64,000 nt of DNA from Isoetes taiwanensis. Taxonomy: Eukaryota; Streptophyta; Lycopodiopsida; Isoetales; Isoetaceae. A program made the translations under genes and the position numbers. Shown here piece by piece: positions 20,133 through 31,900 of this stretch; position 1 is the stretch's first letter; each line of letters opens with the position of its first letter. The notes below the pieces were generated by a model. It did not search any database and was not told the origin of the DNA. It was given only the letters and a program-made list of their open reading frames with translations. The DNA lies in assembly GCA_021234155.1 (NCBI GenBank), contig JAJEKV010000110.1, forward strand, positions 2,326,338-2,390,337. The letters are read 5' to 3'.

Positions 20133-20137
20133 GAAAT
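20133..20137 (+). repeat. Target-site duplication, right copy
   Basis: GAAAT, matching 6955-6959. Confidence 0.9.
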
Positions 20138-20844
20138 TGATCCTTCACGACACGCACAACAGTCCAATAGCTGGCCACGCGGGATTCATGAAAACATATT
20201 TCAAAGTGCACAGCAGCTACTATTGGCCAGGAATGAAGAAGCAGGTAGCTCGCTACATCAAGGAATGTCAGCTATGTCAGCAGACAAAGGCAGAGCAGCT
20301 CCGAATTCCAGGGGCTTTGGAGCCATTAGCGGTGCCAAACGCTAAATGGGAGGTGATCAGCATGGATTTCATCACAGGACTCCCAAGGACCATAAGAGGG
20401 AAAGACGCTTTGATGGTAGTAGTCGACAAGTTGTCGAAAATGGCACATTTTGTGCCCTGCAGGACCACAGACACTGCTATGGATACAACGAAGCTCTTCA
20501 TCAAAGAGATCTTCAGGCTTCATGGCATGCCAAGGGAGATTATCTCCGACAGGGATCCGAAATTCATGAGCACCTTTTGGCAAGACCTCTTTGCGACAAT
20601 TCAGACGAAGCTATCCATGAGCACGGCATATCATCCTCAGACGGATGGCCAAACGGAGCGGACCAACAGGATTCTGGAGGACATGCTACGGAACTATGTC
20701 TGGAACAAGCAAGGTATGTGGGAAGAATTTATTCACTTGGTGGAGTTTGCCTACAATAGCACCAAGCAAGAATCATCCCAAATGTCGCCGTTTATGATCA
20801 ATTACGGCTACCAATGCCTAACTCCAGACACTTAGCACAATCCC
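20138..20844 (+). pseudogene. gypsy integrase catalytic part (outer element, resumed)
   Basis: Resumes the protein interrupted at 6959. It has the zinc region [24 protein letters not shown], and a complete DDE set: MDFITGLP, SDRDPKF and HPQTDGQTERTNRI. A stop TAG at 20833-20835 ends the frame, with the same phase continuing only after a short break. Apart from that stop the catalytic core is better preserved than in the inner element. Confidence 0.87.
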
Positions 20845-21456
20845 GTGTCAAAAGTAGAGGTTTCGCAGCAGATGTCCGACATGCAGCAGCTCGTGGAAGA
20901 AGTTCGAGGGTATCTTCTGGCAGCAAGGAGTCGACAAAAGAGCATCGCCGACAAGCATCGAACAGTCAGAGAGTTCCAAGTTGGAGATGATGTATGGCTC
21001 AAGATCAAGGTGAAGCAAGCGAAGCTCCGCATCGGCAATTGCAAGAAGCTTGCTCCAAGGTGGGCTGGACCTTTCAGAATAGTCAAGAGAGTAGGTAATC
21101 AATCCTACAAGCTAGATTTGCCTTCACACCTAAAGATTCATAAGGTCTTCCACGTGAGTTTATTGAAGAAATATACCCCCAATCCAGACGAAGTCTTGGA
21201 CACTCCAACGTTGTTGGAAATGACGGAGGAGCAGCTGGAAATAGTTCCAGAATTGATTCTTGATAAATCCTTCAAGAAAACGAGGAGATCTGAGTTTCTC
21301 CAATATTTGGTCAAGTGGAAACACTTGCCAGTGGAAGACGCGACATGGGTACTTAAGAAAGATTTAGTAAAGCAGTACCCACAGTTTATGGAGCAATGGG
21401 ACGGCAAGGTCATCTCCGAAGAAATCGGCTCAGGCATGTCGATTTGTGTAGATTAA
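20845..21456 (+). CDS. gypsy integrase C-terminus with chromodomain (outer element)
   Basis: Collinear with 17095-17709: KLAPRWAGPFRIVKRVGNQS, HKVFHVSLLKKYTPNPDEVL, then the chromodomain with FLQYLVKWKHLPVEDATWVL and a final MSICVD. Role as for the inner copy. Confidence 0.88.
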   Translation: MSKVEVSQQMSDMQQLVEEVRGYLLAARSRQKSIADKHRTVREFQVGDDVWLKIKVKQAKLRIGNCKKLAPRWAGPFRIVKRVGNQSYKLDLPSHLKIHKVFHVSLLKKYTPNPDEVLDTPTLLEMTEEQLEIVPELILDKSFKKTRRSEFLQYLVKWKHLPVEDATWVLKKDLVKQYPQFMEQWDGKVISEEIGSGMSICVD

Positions 21457-22345
21457 TTCTATGTGTGTAATTAAGATTAATCTACGCATGCAACCTATGC
21501 TAGGTATGGGTCGCATGCGTTGTTACCGATGATGAGACCACTACGGTGATCTCTAGGGCGTGGTGTAATGTCAAGGTAGGCATGACCGCGTTTCCGCTTG
21601 GATGAGTGGAAGGTAGATTAGAAAGTCTACTTCTGTTCCACGGAAGTAGACGACCTCGAGAGAAAGGAGGTCATGAAGGAATGCATTGATAGGAAAAGCA
21701 CCTCTAGCCCCATATATGCTTTGATAGGAGGAATCTGGCCTTCACGCCCCATATACGGGAAGGACCTATCCTCCACACTGGGCAACTAAAGGTGTAGGCA
21801 TGAGCGGCATATAGGCATATAGGCGCTGTCTCCACGGCCATAATGGAAGATTCACCCTCTTCCTACGCCGGGAGATTAGCCATGCATCCATGTAGATAGG
21901 TGGGGTGGTCACCACATAACCAAAATTTTATTAATAATTAAAATGGTACTAACGTAGTGTCGACCTGCAGGCCAATAGAGCGCTCCGGACGGCAAGGACG
22001 TCGAGCTACGAAGACTTGCAACACAAATTTTGTTGGAATGTGTTGCAAGGAATGAAGAGTACCTCGAACAATAATTATAGATATGAAATGTTAAAATTTT
22101 GATAAACTTAATTGTCGTGATAAGTAAACTATTGAGCAACTTGTTTAATGATGTTATGAATCGATAAGTTATTTCATAAGTTAATGACGTAATAATGTTT
22201 AAAAATATTACCTTAAGGTAATCTTGGTAAATGTGTAAGTATTATAGTAGTATATTGTATGCATCAGGTTGATTGCAGATTAGGAAGACTCCAAGGTGGG
22301 GAGACCCACGATGCTGTGGACAGCATCATTTCAAGGTGGGGAGAA
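21457..22345 (+). other. 3' noncoding region and purine tract of outer gypsy
   Basis: No gene seen. It aligns with 17710-18577. The purine tract CAAGGTGGGGAGAA (about 22332-22345) touches the LTR. Confidence 0.8.
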
Positions 22346-23921
22346 TGTGACGTTCCAGCACAGTATACGGTCCCAGGACGTATACTGTACTGCCTCGTCA
22401 CGCGTACACGCCACTCCGACTGACGTGTACGCCGACGTGTAGCCAGGTGGGTAGCCCCTAGGGGGCAACTTGCTAGGTATGTGCATTTATTATGAATGTG
22501 CACATTTACCAATGTGCACATTTATTAAGGTGCACACCTTTCCATGTGGACACACTTTGCCACCTAGCCATTAAAGGCAAGTGGGCCCATTCCCAATTAT
22601 CCCACATGCCTAAAGGGATAATTGGAAACCCTAGCCTAACCCCCTTGTCTATTTAGGTAGGAGAAACCCTAATTTGGCCATTTTCGTTCCTAGGGTTTTA
22701 GAGCTCTGTTTTGGCTGCCTCAAGAGCCAAAACCGCCTCCCAGACTCTGTCTGAGCGAATTGCACCATTAGTTTCCCTTGATTCGAGCAGTTCAGCAGGA
22801 TGGTCGAACTCAGGCCAGGAGGAGCAACTCAAGGATCAGGTATTTGGCCAATTAAATAGTCTAAACCATCTTCTAGTTATGGAATCAGTAGGTTTAGCCT
22901 ATTAAATTGCCCATAGCAGCCCTCTAGATCTCTAGATACCAGACTCTAACTAAAGAACCTAACTCTATGATATAGATTAGATCTAGTTCTTTAGTTCTTC
23001 TATGATGTATATGGATGATGTATCTCTATGAACTCCTTGTATTGGGAAGGGGGGTAGAGACCCCAAGCCTAGTAGTTGATGCTCCTAGTTAGCCTCTCTA
23101 GCACACTGTAGATTCGGCCTGTGTACAAGAACCACACCTGGTTGTGGGTGAAGGGGCCAGACTGGCTAAGAAGGAGGTTCCTGTTCTGACTCTTGAACGA
23201 TCCCTCTGGTGTGTAAGGCCTACCGGGGATCATTGTGACTAGGTCTAATGGCTTACCACTGAGTGCGGGTAAGGCATGGACTCGACACCCGTGGAGTGGT
23301 GTTCACTTTCCAGTGGGTTCAGTCGAATACGGCCAGTGGCCCTCTAGTCACCTTGAGTCAGCAGGTAGATCTCTGAAGGGAGTGATCCCTTCCTACCCCA
23401 TCGGAACTGGGGAGATGAAACCCAGGAATAGCCCCCTTTGGCTATGCATCTGGCGGGCTACAGTCAGGTCCCGACACTTTTCAACCTACTCTGCAAAGTG
23501 TGCACAGGAGGGGCGGATGGAGTGGACAACCCTATGCCATGTTCTTATGCCAGCCAAATCCATTGCCATGAATTCTGTCTGCAATGAACTCTGGAGACCC
23601 AAGCCGTCAGTCATCCCTTCGAGTCTGAGCCTTGGGTAGGACCCCTATGTATGATGCTGATCATTGTCTATGCAGATGTTGATGCGCCACCCTTCGAGGT
23701 GGATATGTGATTATGTTGTATACTGACATGTATGTTTACGCTTCCGCAGCTAGGTAGGCCCTGAGGGAGACGGGGTAAAATGACCCCTTCACTCTTCCCA
23801 CTGGGACTCGTTACGAGTGCAGTGCTATGTGGAGGGCCCTGTATCAGTATGGAGCTGGTATGGGGGATGAACTCCTGTTTGTATACGGTGAACGCACCGT
23901 ATACGAGTAGGGGATGTCACA
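22346..23921 (+). repeat. 3' LTR of outer gypsy
   Basis: This 1576-bp LTR begins TGTGACGTTCC and ends GGGGATGTCACA. It is more diverged from the inner LTRs than they are from each other, consistent with the outer element being older. Confidence 0.92.
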
Positions 23922-23979
23922 GTGGTCTAAGGGGAATGGCTTAAGATCTTTTGCATGGGTTTAAATCCCATAACTAGCA
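23922..23979 (+). pseudogene. tRNA-Leu(UAA)-like 3' half, target of the outer gypsy insertion
   Basis: Directly after the LTR comes GTGGTCTAAGGGG, the D-arm/A-box part of a class II tRNA. It is followed by an anticodon loop CTTAAGA (anticodon TAA), a T arm ATGGGTTTAAATCCCAT and an acceptor strand AACTAGC plus A. That acceptor pairs with GCTAGCT, the 5' end found in a related copy at 24512. The long variable arm expected in tRNA-Leu is largely missing and T-loop position C56 is T. The 5' half would lie beyond the off-window left end of the element, so insertion in the D arm (duplication GTGGT) is inferred. Confidence 0.6.
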
Positions 23980-24511
23980 TAATAAATAATAGACAAACCC
24001 AACACTGTGGAGGATTTTAATGTGATCAAATATAGCTCTCCAAAGACCCAACTAAATTAAAGACTAGTCCTCAACTACCATATTCATAATGGAAGTACCG
24101 ACCATTAGCGTATCAACAAAGACTAGAAAAAATAAAAAATCGAGCTTTGGAGATGACTATAACGAAGTAAGGATTGGACTAAGCTATGGAAACGTACACC
24201 TCGGCACCGTAAAGAAGACAGGTTTGGTAGCTAATATTATTGGGATAGTTTACATAAATTGCTATACCGAGTTGAATAAGAGAAGAAGCTTTGGGATATT
24301 ACTTTGGTTTTGCAAAGTGATCTCCCTTTAGATACACAATTACGTGTTCGAATATTGAAAAAAGAAACCTTCCTACCTTTTTATAGCCACTTGATTTGCA
24401 AAATGGTAGCCCCTCATCTTTTGAGAAAATGGAGCATACGAAGACATGCACATCTCGCTAGAAATGTAATTAACACTAGAAATTCAATAATGTGAATATG
24501 TCAATATTTTG
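23980..24511 (+). other. AT-rich flank, nothing recognised
   Basis: Between the two tRNA-like pieces. An open frame at 24089-24331 has no recognisable domain. Confidence 0.5.
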
Positions 24512-24553
24512 GCTAGCTTGCCCGAGTGGTCTAAGGGGGGCGAGTGTCAAGGC
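24512..24553 (+). pseudogene. tRNA-Leu-like 5' half
   Basis: GCTAGCTTGCCCGAGTGGTC then TAAGGGGGG: a 5' acceptor strand, D arm and A box that would complete the 3' half at 23922. After about 24540 it leaves tRNA similarity (GAGTGTCAAGGC...), so it is a fragment, possibly the head of a tRNA-derived SINE. Confidence 0.5.
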
Positions 24554-24959
24554 AAGCTGAATCCATAGCTCCAGTATGCAAATGGCATGTCACGGTATTA
24601 TATCTCGTATAAACAGATACCAAAATTATAAATATCACATTTGCGATCATATGATTTACTATCTAATATCTACATAAAAAAAGAATGGTAAGATATAGAA
24701 TTAGAAAGGAACATAAAAAGGATATCAAATCAACCATTGACATATACTAAAGACTTTGCATGTGGCATTTTATATCTCCTCTTTCCTTTAGAAAACTAAT
24801 TTTCATGTTTGTCGTCTATAGCCAAAGTACAAAGATGTTCTTTCAGAAATGTTAGAGATAGACTATCTTGGGGCTGCACTTTCTATTATCTACAAACCAG
24901 CATTGTCATACCATAAACTTCGTCCCCATAACCATTTCTTAATGGAAGCAGTCCTTAAG
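24554..24959 (+). other. AT-rich DNA, nothing recognised
   Basis: No coding potential or repeat seen between the tRNA-like fragment and the LINE start. Confidence 0.5.
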
Positions 24960-25149
24960 AACAAAACCCTAGGCGCTGCTACTGGCACCATGTAAGGACT
25001 ATCCTTTGCGTTTTCTGTTGTTTCTCCCTAGTTCGGTGTCAGATTCAGGTGATTTTTATTGCGTTGGAAAGCCTGTTCTGAGGCCTTTTTGATGATGTAC
25101 AGCATCAGCACTTTGCTTCTGATTTCAATCCCGGATTTATCCGTTTCTT

Positions 25150-26433
25150 ATGTCGGCCATGATGGCTTCCTCGTCTAGAACACACGCACAAGCTTTAGCT
25201 TCAATCTCTAGCCGGAGTCTGGTAATCCATGATAATCCTTTGGCTCTCCAGTCAGGCCTTGGCAAGTTGCTGGTGCTCTATATCTTTCTCCTTCTGATTT
25301 TCCTGAATTGCCATCTAATAAAAATAATTCTGGACCTGCTGCTCCACCTGTTGCAAACCCTCGCCCGACGGCATGGAAGCCTTCCACGTCTGGTGATGGT
25401 ATTTCTCAAATGCGTTTTTAATGAATGGATCAAGAAGGACGTCTCTTCTGTAGTGGCAGCATCTCGCATTTCCAATGCTATTGACCTTATGGTCCAGGAT
25501 AAGAAGAAAGATCTCAGTAATCTTCTAGGGGAGTTTAAGGCAAGGGAGTCTCAATTGAAGATCTCAGTAATCTTCTAGGGGAGTTTAAGGCAAGGGAGTC
25601 TCAATTGAACCTTCAGTTGCCTCCAGTGGATGTGTTCTATCAAGCAGATGTGTGTAAGAATACTCTTTAGGCATCAGGTTATGGTGTGGCAGAGATTGAT
25701 CATGAATTGCATAAAAGTGTATTAACAGTGGTGGCACATTATACTGATGCTTATCTGGATTCTAGAAAACTTGGCTACTGGTTGATAGGCCATCTTCGCA
25801 GAATTGGGCTACCTGCTTATCGCATATTGAAGATGTTAGATAAGAAGTTCTTTTTAATTGTTTTTGATGATGTCAATGCTGTGGATAAGCTTGTGGCTCG
25901 TGGTGTAGATTCGATATAGAGCGACTATATCTTATATCAACCATACTCTCTTGGCTTTACTCCTGGTATATTGATTGCTGTCAAAATGCCTTGCTAGTTT
26001 TCAAGTCCCAACTTGCCTCCTGATCTTCTATTGTCTGAGTTTCTCATTAATATTGCTAATGCTTTGGGCACACACCTGTCCCATTCTATAGTCAATGGTG
26101 CCAAGATATGTGTGTCTCTCCCATGTGGGCGTGCCTTACCTGACTGTGTTGTTGTTAAAAGTGGCCCTCTGTTTTTCAAATTTGGATTGCAGCTACTTAA
26201 TGGTCCTCACGCCTTGCTCTTTCCCCATCTTGCCATGTTTGACAACTTTCGAGTCCAAAGAGATCGGCCTGTGCCAATCCCCGTCAGACATCCAGCTCCA
26301 TCTGCTGATGTTCCTCCTTTGGCCCCTCCACATTTAGGTTCTTCCCCTCGGGCTGTAGGGAGGGAGAACATTGCTGCCCTTGTAGTTGTGTCTCAACCCA
26401 ACCCTGTTACTGATGTTTTAAGTGATGCCTTGT
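25150..26433 (+). pseudogene. LINE 1 ORF1-like protein remains
   Basis: Broken frames at 25150-25578, 25686-25919 and 26013-26435. YWLIGHLRRIGLPAYRILKM followed by FFLIVFDDVNAVDKLVARG resembles the DUF4283-type RNA-binding domain of plant L1 ORF1 proteins. Proline-rich and basic remains follow. ORF1 proteins bind LINE RNA. A 50-bp tandem duplication at 25511-25610 is one cause of frame loss. Confidence 0.6.
25511..25610 (+). repeat. 50-bp perfect tandem duplication in LINE 1
   Basis: ATCTCAGTAATCTTCTAGGG starts both copies (25511 and 25561); the two 50-base units differ only at the last base. Confidence 0.95.
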
Positions 26434-26879
26434 GAGCGAAGCTGCAAAAAATTCAAGAGGCCTAAGAGCGTAGGGAGCAAGATGGATGGCAAAAGGTGAA
26501 TCTGAAGAAGGCTGCCAGGAATAAATATTTGCAGTCTATCCCTCAAGCTGCAAGTTCGGTGGATAATATAAATGGAAGGGTAGAATGGAGCAGGGGCTCG
26601 TCCATGCCAAGTGTGCCTCAATCTGCCAAACAATCTGCTATGTCTTCACCTCCCTCAGAATTTGACTAGATATAATGAGAGGGTGGAGCAGAGAGGGGGC
26701 TCGCCCTCGCCAATTAATGGCAGACACGATGGAAGGGTGGAACAGAGCGAAGGCGGGTCCCCCTTGCCAAGTTTGAAATTGCAATGAGCTGATTTACTTG
26801 GTGATACTTGTGACATGGAGGTTACAGAGATTGAGACAATGGGAATGGAAATTGAACGTCAAACCTTGAACACATGAAT

Positions 26880-27690
26880 ATACTCTCATAGAATGTCCAG
26901 GGCATAAATTCTTCGCCCATCAAGAGAAGCCTAGCTCTATATCTTGGAAAGTTATCTGCTGATTTCTATTGCCTTCAAGAACATAAATGTTATAGAGGTG
27001 ATACACAAAAGTTGGTTGGCTTGTTTGGTTCTCAATATAATGTCCTCGTCTCTGCTACTGGCTCCTCTAAGGCCAGTGTGCTTACAATATAGAAGTCATC
27101 CATCAATGTCACTTTCATGAAGACAGATGCCTTTGGACGATGGATTATTGTCAAATGGAAGGATCAAGGTTGAGAATGGGGTTTGGTTAACATTTATGCG
27201 CACAACAGACCAAGCCAAGGGGGGGCTTTATGGGTTGCATTGAGAAGCAAACTATGTAGACTTGGCCATGATGTAGTTTGGTTGTTAATAGGTTATTTTA
27301 ACATGGTTGAACTTGAGGCTGACAGGAGCGGAAGGGGGTCGGCAGTGGTGCAAGGTTTTGAACGTGATCAGTGGGTGCGCCTCCTTCATGACTGTGGGCT
27401 TACAGAAGATTGAGGGTGATCCATCTTTTACCTGGTGTAATGGCTGGATTGGTGCTGGTAGAGCATATGCTCGTCATGATAGAGGGTATTTCAATGCTCA
27501 TGCTGCTCATGATCTCTCGAATTTCCGTAGGCATAACCTTTTGGATGGTTCTATCTCTGATCACCATCCCCAACTTTTCTCCTGCAATGTGGCTAGTTGT
27601 CGTAGACCAACCAAAACTTATTTCATGTTTAATGACATGTTCTTGGAGAATGTGGAGTTTCAAACTCGCTATTAGCATGCTTGGTCCCAA
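26880..27690 (+). pseudogene. LINE 1 endonuclease (APE-type) domain, broken
   Basis: Readable motifs across frames: NVQGIN at the start, CLQEHK at about 26970, VNIYAHN near 27187, LLIGYFNMVE (usually GDFN) near 27285, and SDHHPQL at about 27556. This is the exonuclease-endonuclease-phosphatase order that nicks target DNA for reverse transcription. Several frameshifts and stops. Confidence 0.8.
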
Positions 27691-27699
27691 GCATTTTCC

Positions 27700-29730
27700 T
27701 CTACAAGAGGCATGGCTGGTTTAGTTGCGGCTCTTTCTGCTGTTAAGTCTCTCGCTAAGGAATGGGACAGAGTTCGAGCATTAGAGACAAGAGAGCAACT
27801 CTCTGCATTATATAGTGAACTTACAACCTGTCGTTGTCACGTTCCTTCTGATGGGGCCAGAGAAAAACTAGTCCTTTCACAAATTAAAGTGCTGGAAAAT
27901 GAGCAGGCTCGGCATGCTCGAGCAGAAGCTGGTTTGCAATGGTTCAAAGATGGGGATAGCTGTACTCGCTTTTTCTTTGCAGCATCCAAAAGGAGAAGGT
28001 AGGCAACATCTATTCACTCCCTCCAGCTTCCTGATGGCTCTCTCATCTCTGATCTAGTGGAACTCAAGCAATATCTTTTTGATCATTTCTCCTCCTTCTT
28101 TGCTCAGCACCCCATGCCATTCTAGGAGGATATGCAGATTGCTGTGTTGTCTAAGGTACATCCAATTATTTCCACTGAGAAAAGGAGGTTCCTTGAATCG
28201 AATATCACAAGAAAGGACTTGGAGGAGGCTATGTTTCATTTGAAGCATGATAAGTATCCTGGTCTTGACGGCTTCCCTATTGAGTTCTTTCAAGCTTGCT
28301 GGCCTTGGCTCAACAATGATATCTATGCTGCTTTTTGTGACTTTCAGCATTCTAAGCTTGGATAGAATCCTCAACACTGGATGCATCTCTCTCATTCCAA
28401 AGTGCAAAGAGCCTAGATCCATTTCTGATTGGCGTCCTATCACTTTGCTCTCATCTGTCTACAAAATATTTGCGAAAGCCCTGGCTGACAAGGTATGCAA
28501 CATCTTAGTTGAGTCAATTTCTTCTACGTAGTCTGGATTTCTCCCTGGCTGATGCATCTTGAATAATGTTGTGGCTTGCATACGAGGGCATGTATTGGGC
28601 TCGCTTGCAGGGTCATCAAGTGGTGTTCCTCAAACTAGACTTTGCTAAAGCGTATGAAGTGTGGACTGGGTATTTTTGGAGAAATGCCTTTTTGCTTTGG
28701 GATTTGGTGAGGTATTAACCCGTGATGATGTGAAGCTTCATGTGTCGGCGCGGTCTACGACGCTTTTTCAAGGTGAGCCATCCCAAATTTTTACTGTTGG
28801 TCGGGGAATTCGACAAGATTGTCCCTTGGCTCCCTTGCACTTCACTATTGCTGTAGAAGTGTTGTCTCAATTCTTTGATATTGCAGCTCGAGAAGGTCTC
28901 ATCCAGGATCTACCCATGCTGGATGGTTCTCAGGAGGTGTGTAATCAATATGCTGATGACTCTTTCCTTTTTCTTATGGCCAATGATGAAAACCTACATA
29001 ATGCTAAGCTGCTCCTAGATACTTCCTCCTTGACCCCTGGGGTTCTTGTCGGTTGGAGAAAGTGCACTGCTCGATGGACACTGGATAGTGATGTTCCCTG
29101 TTGTATTCTTGACTACCCCTAAATGGTGCTTCCTCATGATCAACCCACAAAACTTTTGGGCATTCCTGTGGGAGTGCATGCTTCTGCCTGATGTGCTTGG
29201 GATGAGATCATTAAAGGTCTCGAGAAACATCTGTTCTGGTGGAAGGTGGCTAAGTTATCTCTGCCTGGTAGGATCACAATTGCAAGAACCGTCCTTAGCA
29301 ACACCCATGTCTATATGGCACCTGTCTTACTAGCTCCTCAATTTAAGATGAATGAGATCGTGTGTATTTCCAGGAATTTCATCTAGAGTAGTACATTAGA
29401 AGGTGTTGTTGTTAAGGTATCCTGGGCTAAGTGCTCAAGCCTAAGGCAGTTGGTGGCCTTGGAATGTTGGACTTCCGTCTGCAAAGTTAGATCGTGATCT
29501 CAAAGTTCATTTGGAGGCTCCTCCTTAGTAAAGATGACTCTCCTGACTTAAGGTTGGTGCAGCAATCACTTCTGCAGTATCTCCCTTTTTAGAAGACAAT
29601 TATCAAGCCTAGTCTCCCATGAGCCTTGTTGTACCCTCTGCATCCATATCTAAATGCTTCCCCATTCCTTAAAGTTCTGCTTGCTTCCTGGGATGCGGTT
29701 AGATCTTTATTCCATGTTAATCTCCAAGCT
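27700..29730 (+). pseudogene. LINE 1 reverse transcriptase, broken
   Basis: Segments at 27712-28002, 28132-28531 and 28661-29122 read as L1 RT: KYPGLDGFPIEFFQACW, CISLIPKCKEP, DWRPITLLSSVYKI, GIRQDCPLAPLHF and the active site YADD at about 28949-28960. The region is split by stops and indels and cut at 29730 by the CACTA element. Confidence 0.85.
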
Positions 29731-29905
29731 CACTACAAGAGAACGACTGTTAGGCGTCAGAAAAATCGTTAGACAGTCTAAAAAAAATTGACCTGATGTT
29801 TATACTGACGAAAATATTGACGAATAACTCTCTGACACATTTTCTGACGATTTTGCGTCAAAAAAATTGTCACATTAATCGTCAGATTATACGTTAGGAT
29901 TACAC
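29731..29905 (+). repeat. CACTA left end and subterminal repeats
   Basis: About 175 bases with many dispersed units such as GCGTCAGAAAAAT, CTGACGAAAAT, TTGACGAATAA, CTGACGATTTTGCGTC and ATCGTCAGATTATACG. In CACTA elements such arrays bind the element's own protein. Confidence 0.75.
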
Positions 29906-29955
29906 AGAAGACACAAACCGCCCTAGCTGGATATCCTGATGGCAACCCCATACGA

Positions 29956-31858
29956 CTACCTCAATCTGTGGACCAGAATCATGTGGCAACATGCAGCAAT
30001 ATGATTCCAGATTACTCTGTCCCATCTGTACAACAAGAACTTTGTTCTAAATGCTTCCCATGACATGAGATGACCAGACTCATACCAAGCTACAATAGTG
30101 CTGATACCAGCTGCTACCCATCGTCGTTGTGTCTTTGAATGAACAACCACACTTAGAGGCACATTCTCTGGAGTGTCCTGCAAAGGAATCCACCAGCATG
30201 GAGTGGACAACTGAAGACATGCCTCAGGATTAATATGGAAAGGAGACCTGACAGTGTCCCAAGCAGCAAGCAACCCCTTTAGAAAGGGAGAAGCATTAGG
30301 ATACGAATGCATATGATAAAGCAAAGCCCAAGGAAGGAAGGGCTTAATGGTGGCCTTATGAAATGGGAGACAATGCTGAATCGACTGCACCAACAACCTC
30401 AGGCCAGGAGAATCATCCTTACCAATGAAAATCCTCCAAATGAACTTTGATATCATCACTTTGCTTTGGAGGTGAAAATCCAACATACCAAGACTACCAG
30501 CTACCTTAGGTCTAATGCATTTTGCCCAAGCTACCTTGACCACTACTCCGAACTCATTTCCACCCCAAATAAAATTTCTGACAATACGCACAATCTCCTC
30601 CATCTTACACTGCGGAGCTAATAGAACAGACGCCATGTAGACATGAGTATTACTAAGAACACATTTAGCCACAGTGATTCTACCAGGCATGGACAATTTA
30701 GCTGTGTTCTACCAAAACAAGTGCTTTTGCAACCCACTAATGATTTCATCCCAAGCATCTGAAGCAGAGACGTGAATTCCAACTGGGATACCATGCAACT
30801 TTGTGGTATTCCCATGCAGAAGAATCTTCCATGGATAGTCCAAAATACAGGGAGGGATGGGACTGTCCAACGTCCACAAAGCTGTACATTTTTGCCACCC
30901 TACAAGAACTCCTGATGCTAAAGAGAATGTGTCTAATAATAGCTTAGCATTACGAAGATTCTCAGCCTCGGCAATTAGGAACAAAAAAGTGTCACCGGCA
31001 TATTGGTTACATACCTCTAGAGAACCATCGTCCATTGGGAGGCCTTGAATAACGCCATCTTGGGTAGCCACGGAGAAGAGCTGGAACAATACTTCTGCCA
31101 CAATTGTGAAAAGCAAGGGTGCTAAGGGACAACCTTGTCGAATTCCTCTACCCACTATAAAAATATTTGATGGCTCGCCGTGGAAAAGGACAGTAGATCT
31201 GGCTGATGTATGGAGCTTCATGACATTCCTTGTGAATGACTCCCCAAACCCAAGTGCAAGAAGACACTTCTCCAAGAAGCCCTTTCTCCAAGAAGCCCCA
31301 ATCAACACTATCGTAAGCTTTAGCAAAATCAAGCTTAAGATACACTATCAATCTATGACCCTGTAACCGGGCCCAATATATTCCTTCATATGCAGCAGCC
31401 ATGTTGTTGAGAATACAACGACGAGGAAGAAAGCCAGATTGTGTTGACAAGATAGCGTCAGCCAAGATGTCTCAGACTCTTTCTGCCAATGTTTTAGCAA
31501 AGATCTTGTACACAGATGAAAGCAATGTAATAGGTCGCCAGTCAGAAATAGTCTTGGGTTCCTTGCTCTTTGGAATGAGAGAGATACAACCTGTATTCAA
31601 AATCTTATCAAGGCTCCTAAATCTCTGAAACTCACAAAAGGCATCATATATGTCATCCTCCAACCAGTCCCAGCACTTCTGAAAGAATTCAATAGGAAAG
31701 CCATCAAGACCCGGGCATTTGTCCCTTTTCAAGAGAGCCACAACTGCTTTTAAGTCCTCCTTCACAATATTAGACTCAAGAAGCAACCTCTGCTCTTCAG
31801 AAACAATGCGACGCACCTTAGTCAACACGGCCAATTGCATGTTTTTCTGAAAGGGCAA
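29956..31858 (-). pseudogene. LINE 2 reverse transcriptase and downstream region
   Basis: Minus-strand frames at 31472-31858, 31148-31465, 30709-31332 and 29956-30696. They contain KCPGLDGFPIEFFQKCWDWL, CISLIPKSKEP, DWRPITLLSSVYKI, LKLDFAKAYDSVDW, GIRQGCPLAPLLF and an active site read as YAGD instead of YADD. The C-terminal part includes CWWIPLQDTPENVPLSVVVH. Broken by frameshifts; the YAGD change alone would kill RT. Confidence 0.82.
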
Positions 31859-31900
31859 TGGGTGTCGTGCAAAGAATGAAGAAAAGTGATGATGAAGATA

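Larger units (their letters stand above)
3419..23921 (+). mobile_element. Outer Ty3/gypsy chromodomain retrotransposon (interrupted, 5' end off window)
   Basis: Parts in order are gag, protease-RT, RNase H, the inner element (6960-20132), integrase, chromodomain, 3' noncoding, purine tract and 3' LTR. Joining 6959 to 20138 restores the exact sequence order seen uninterrupted at about 16374-16390 in the inner copy, which proves the split. Coding is damaged by a stop at 5562, a short deletion near 6350 and a stop at 20833. Outer and inner elements are the same family, with near-identical LTR ends TGTGACG...GTCACA. Confidence 0.9.
24960..29730 (+). mobile_element. L1-type LINE 1, 5' portion (interrupted by the CACTA element)
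   Basis: A non-LTR retrotransposon with ORF1-like, endonuclease and RT regions, degraded by many stops and frameshifts. The start is approximate and rests on similarity of 25019-25110 (GTTCGGTGTCAG..., GTTGGAAAGC, TACAGCATCAGC) to LINE 3 at 38107-38200. The same LINE continues at 42885-43909. Confidence 0.85.

Noticed and set aside
24089-24331. 80-residue plus frame as a gene
   Set aside because: No recognisable domain and AT-rich flanks; chance frame is as likely.
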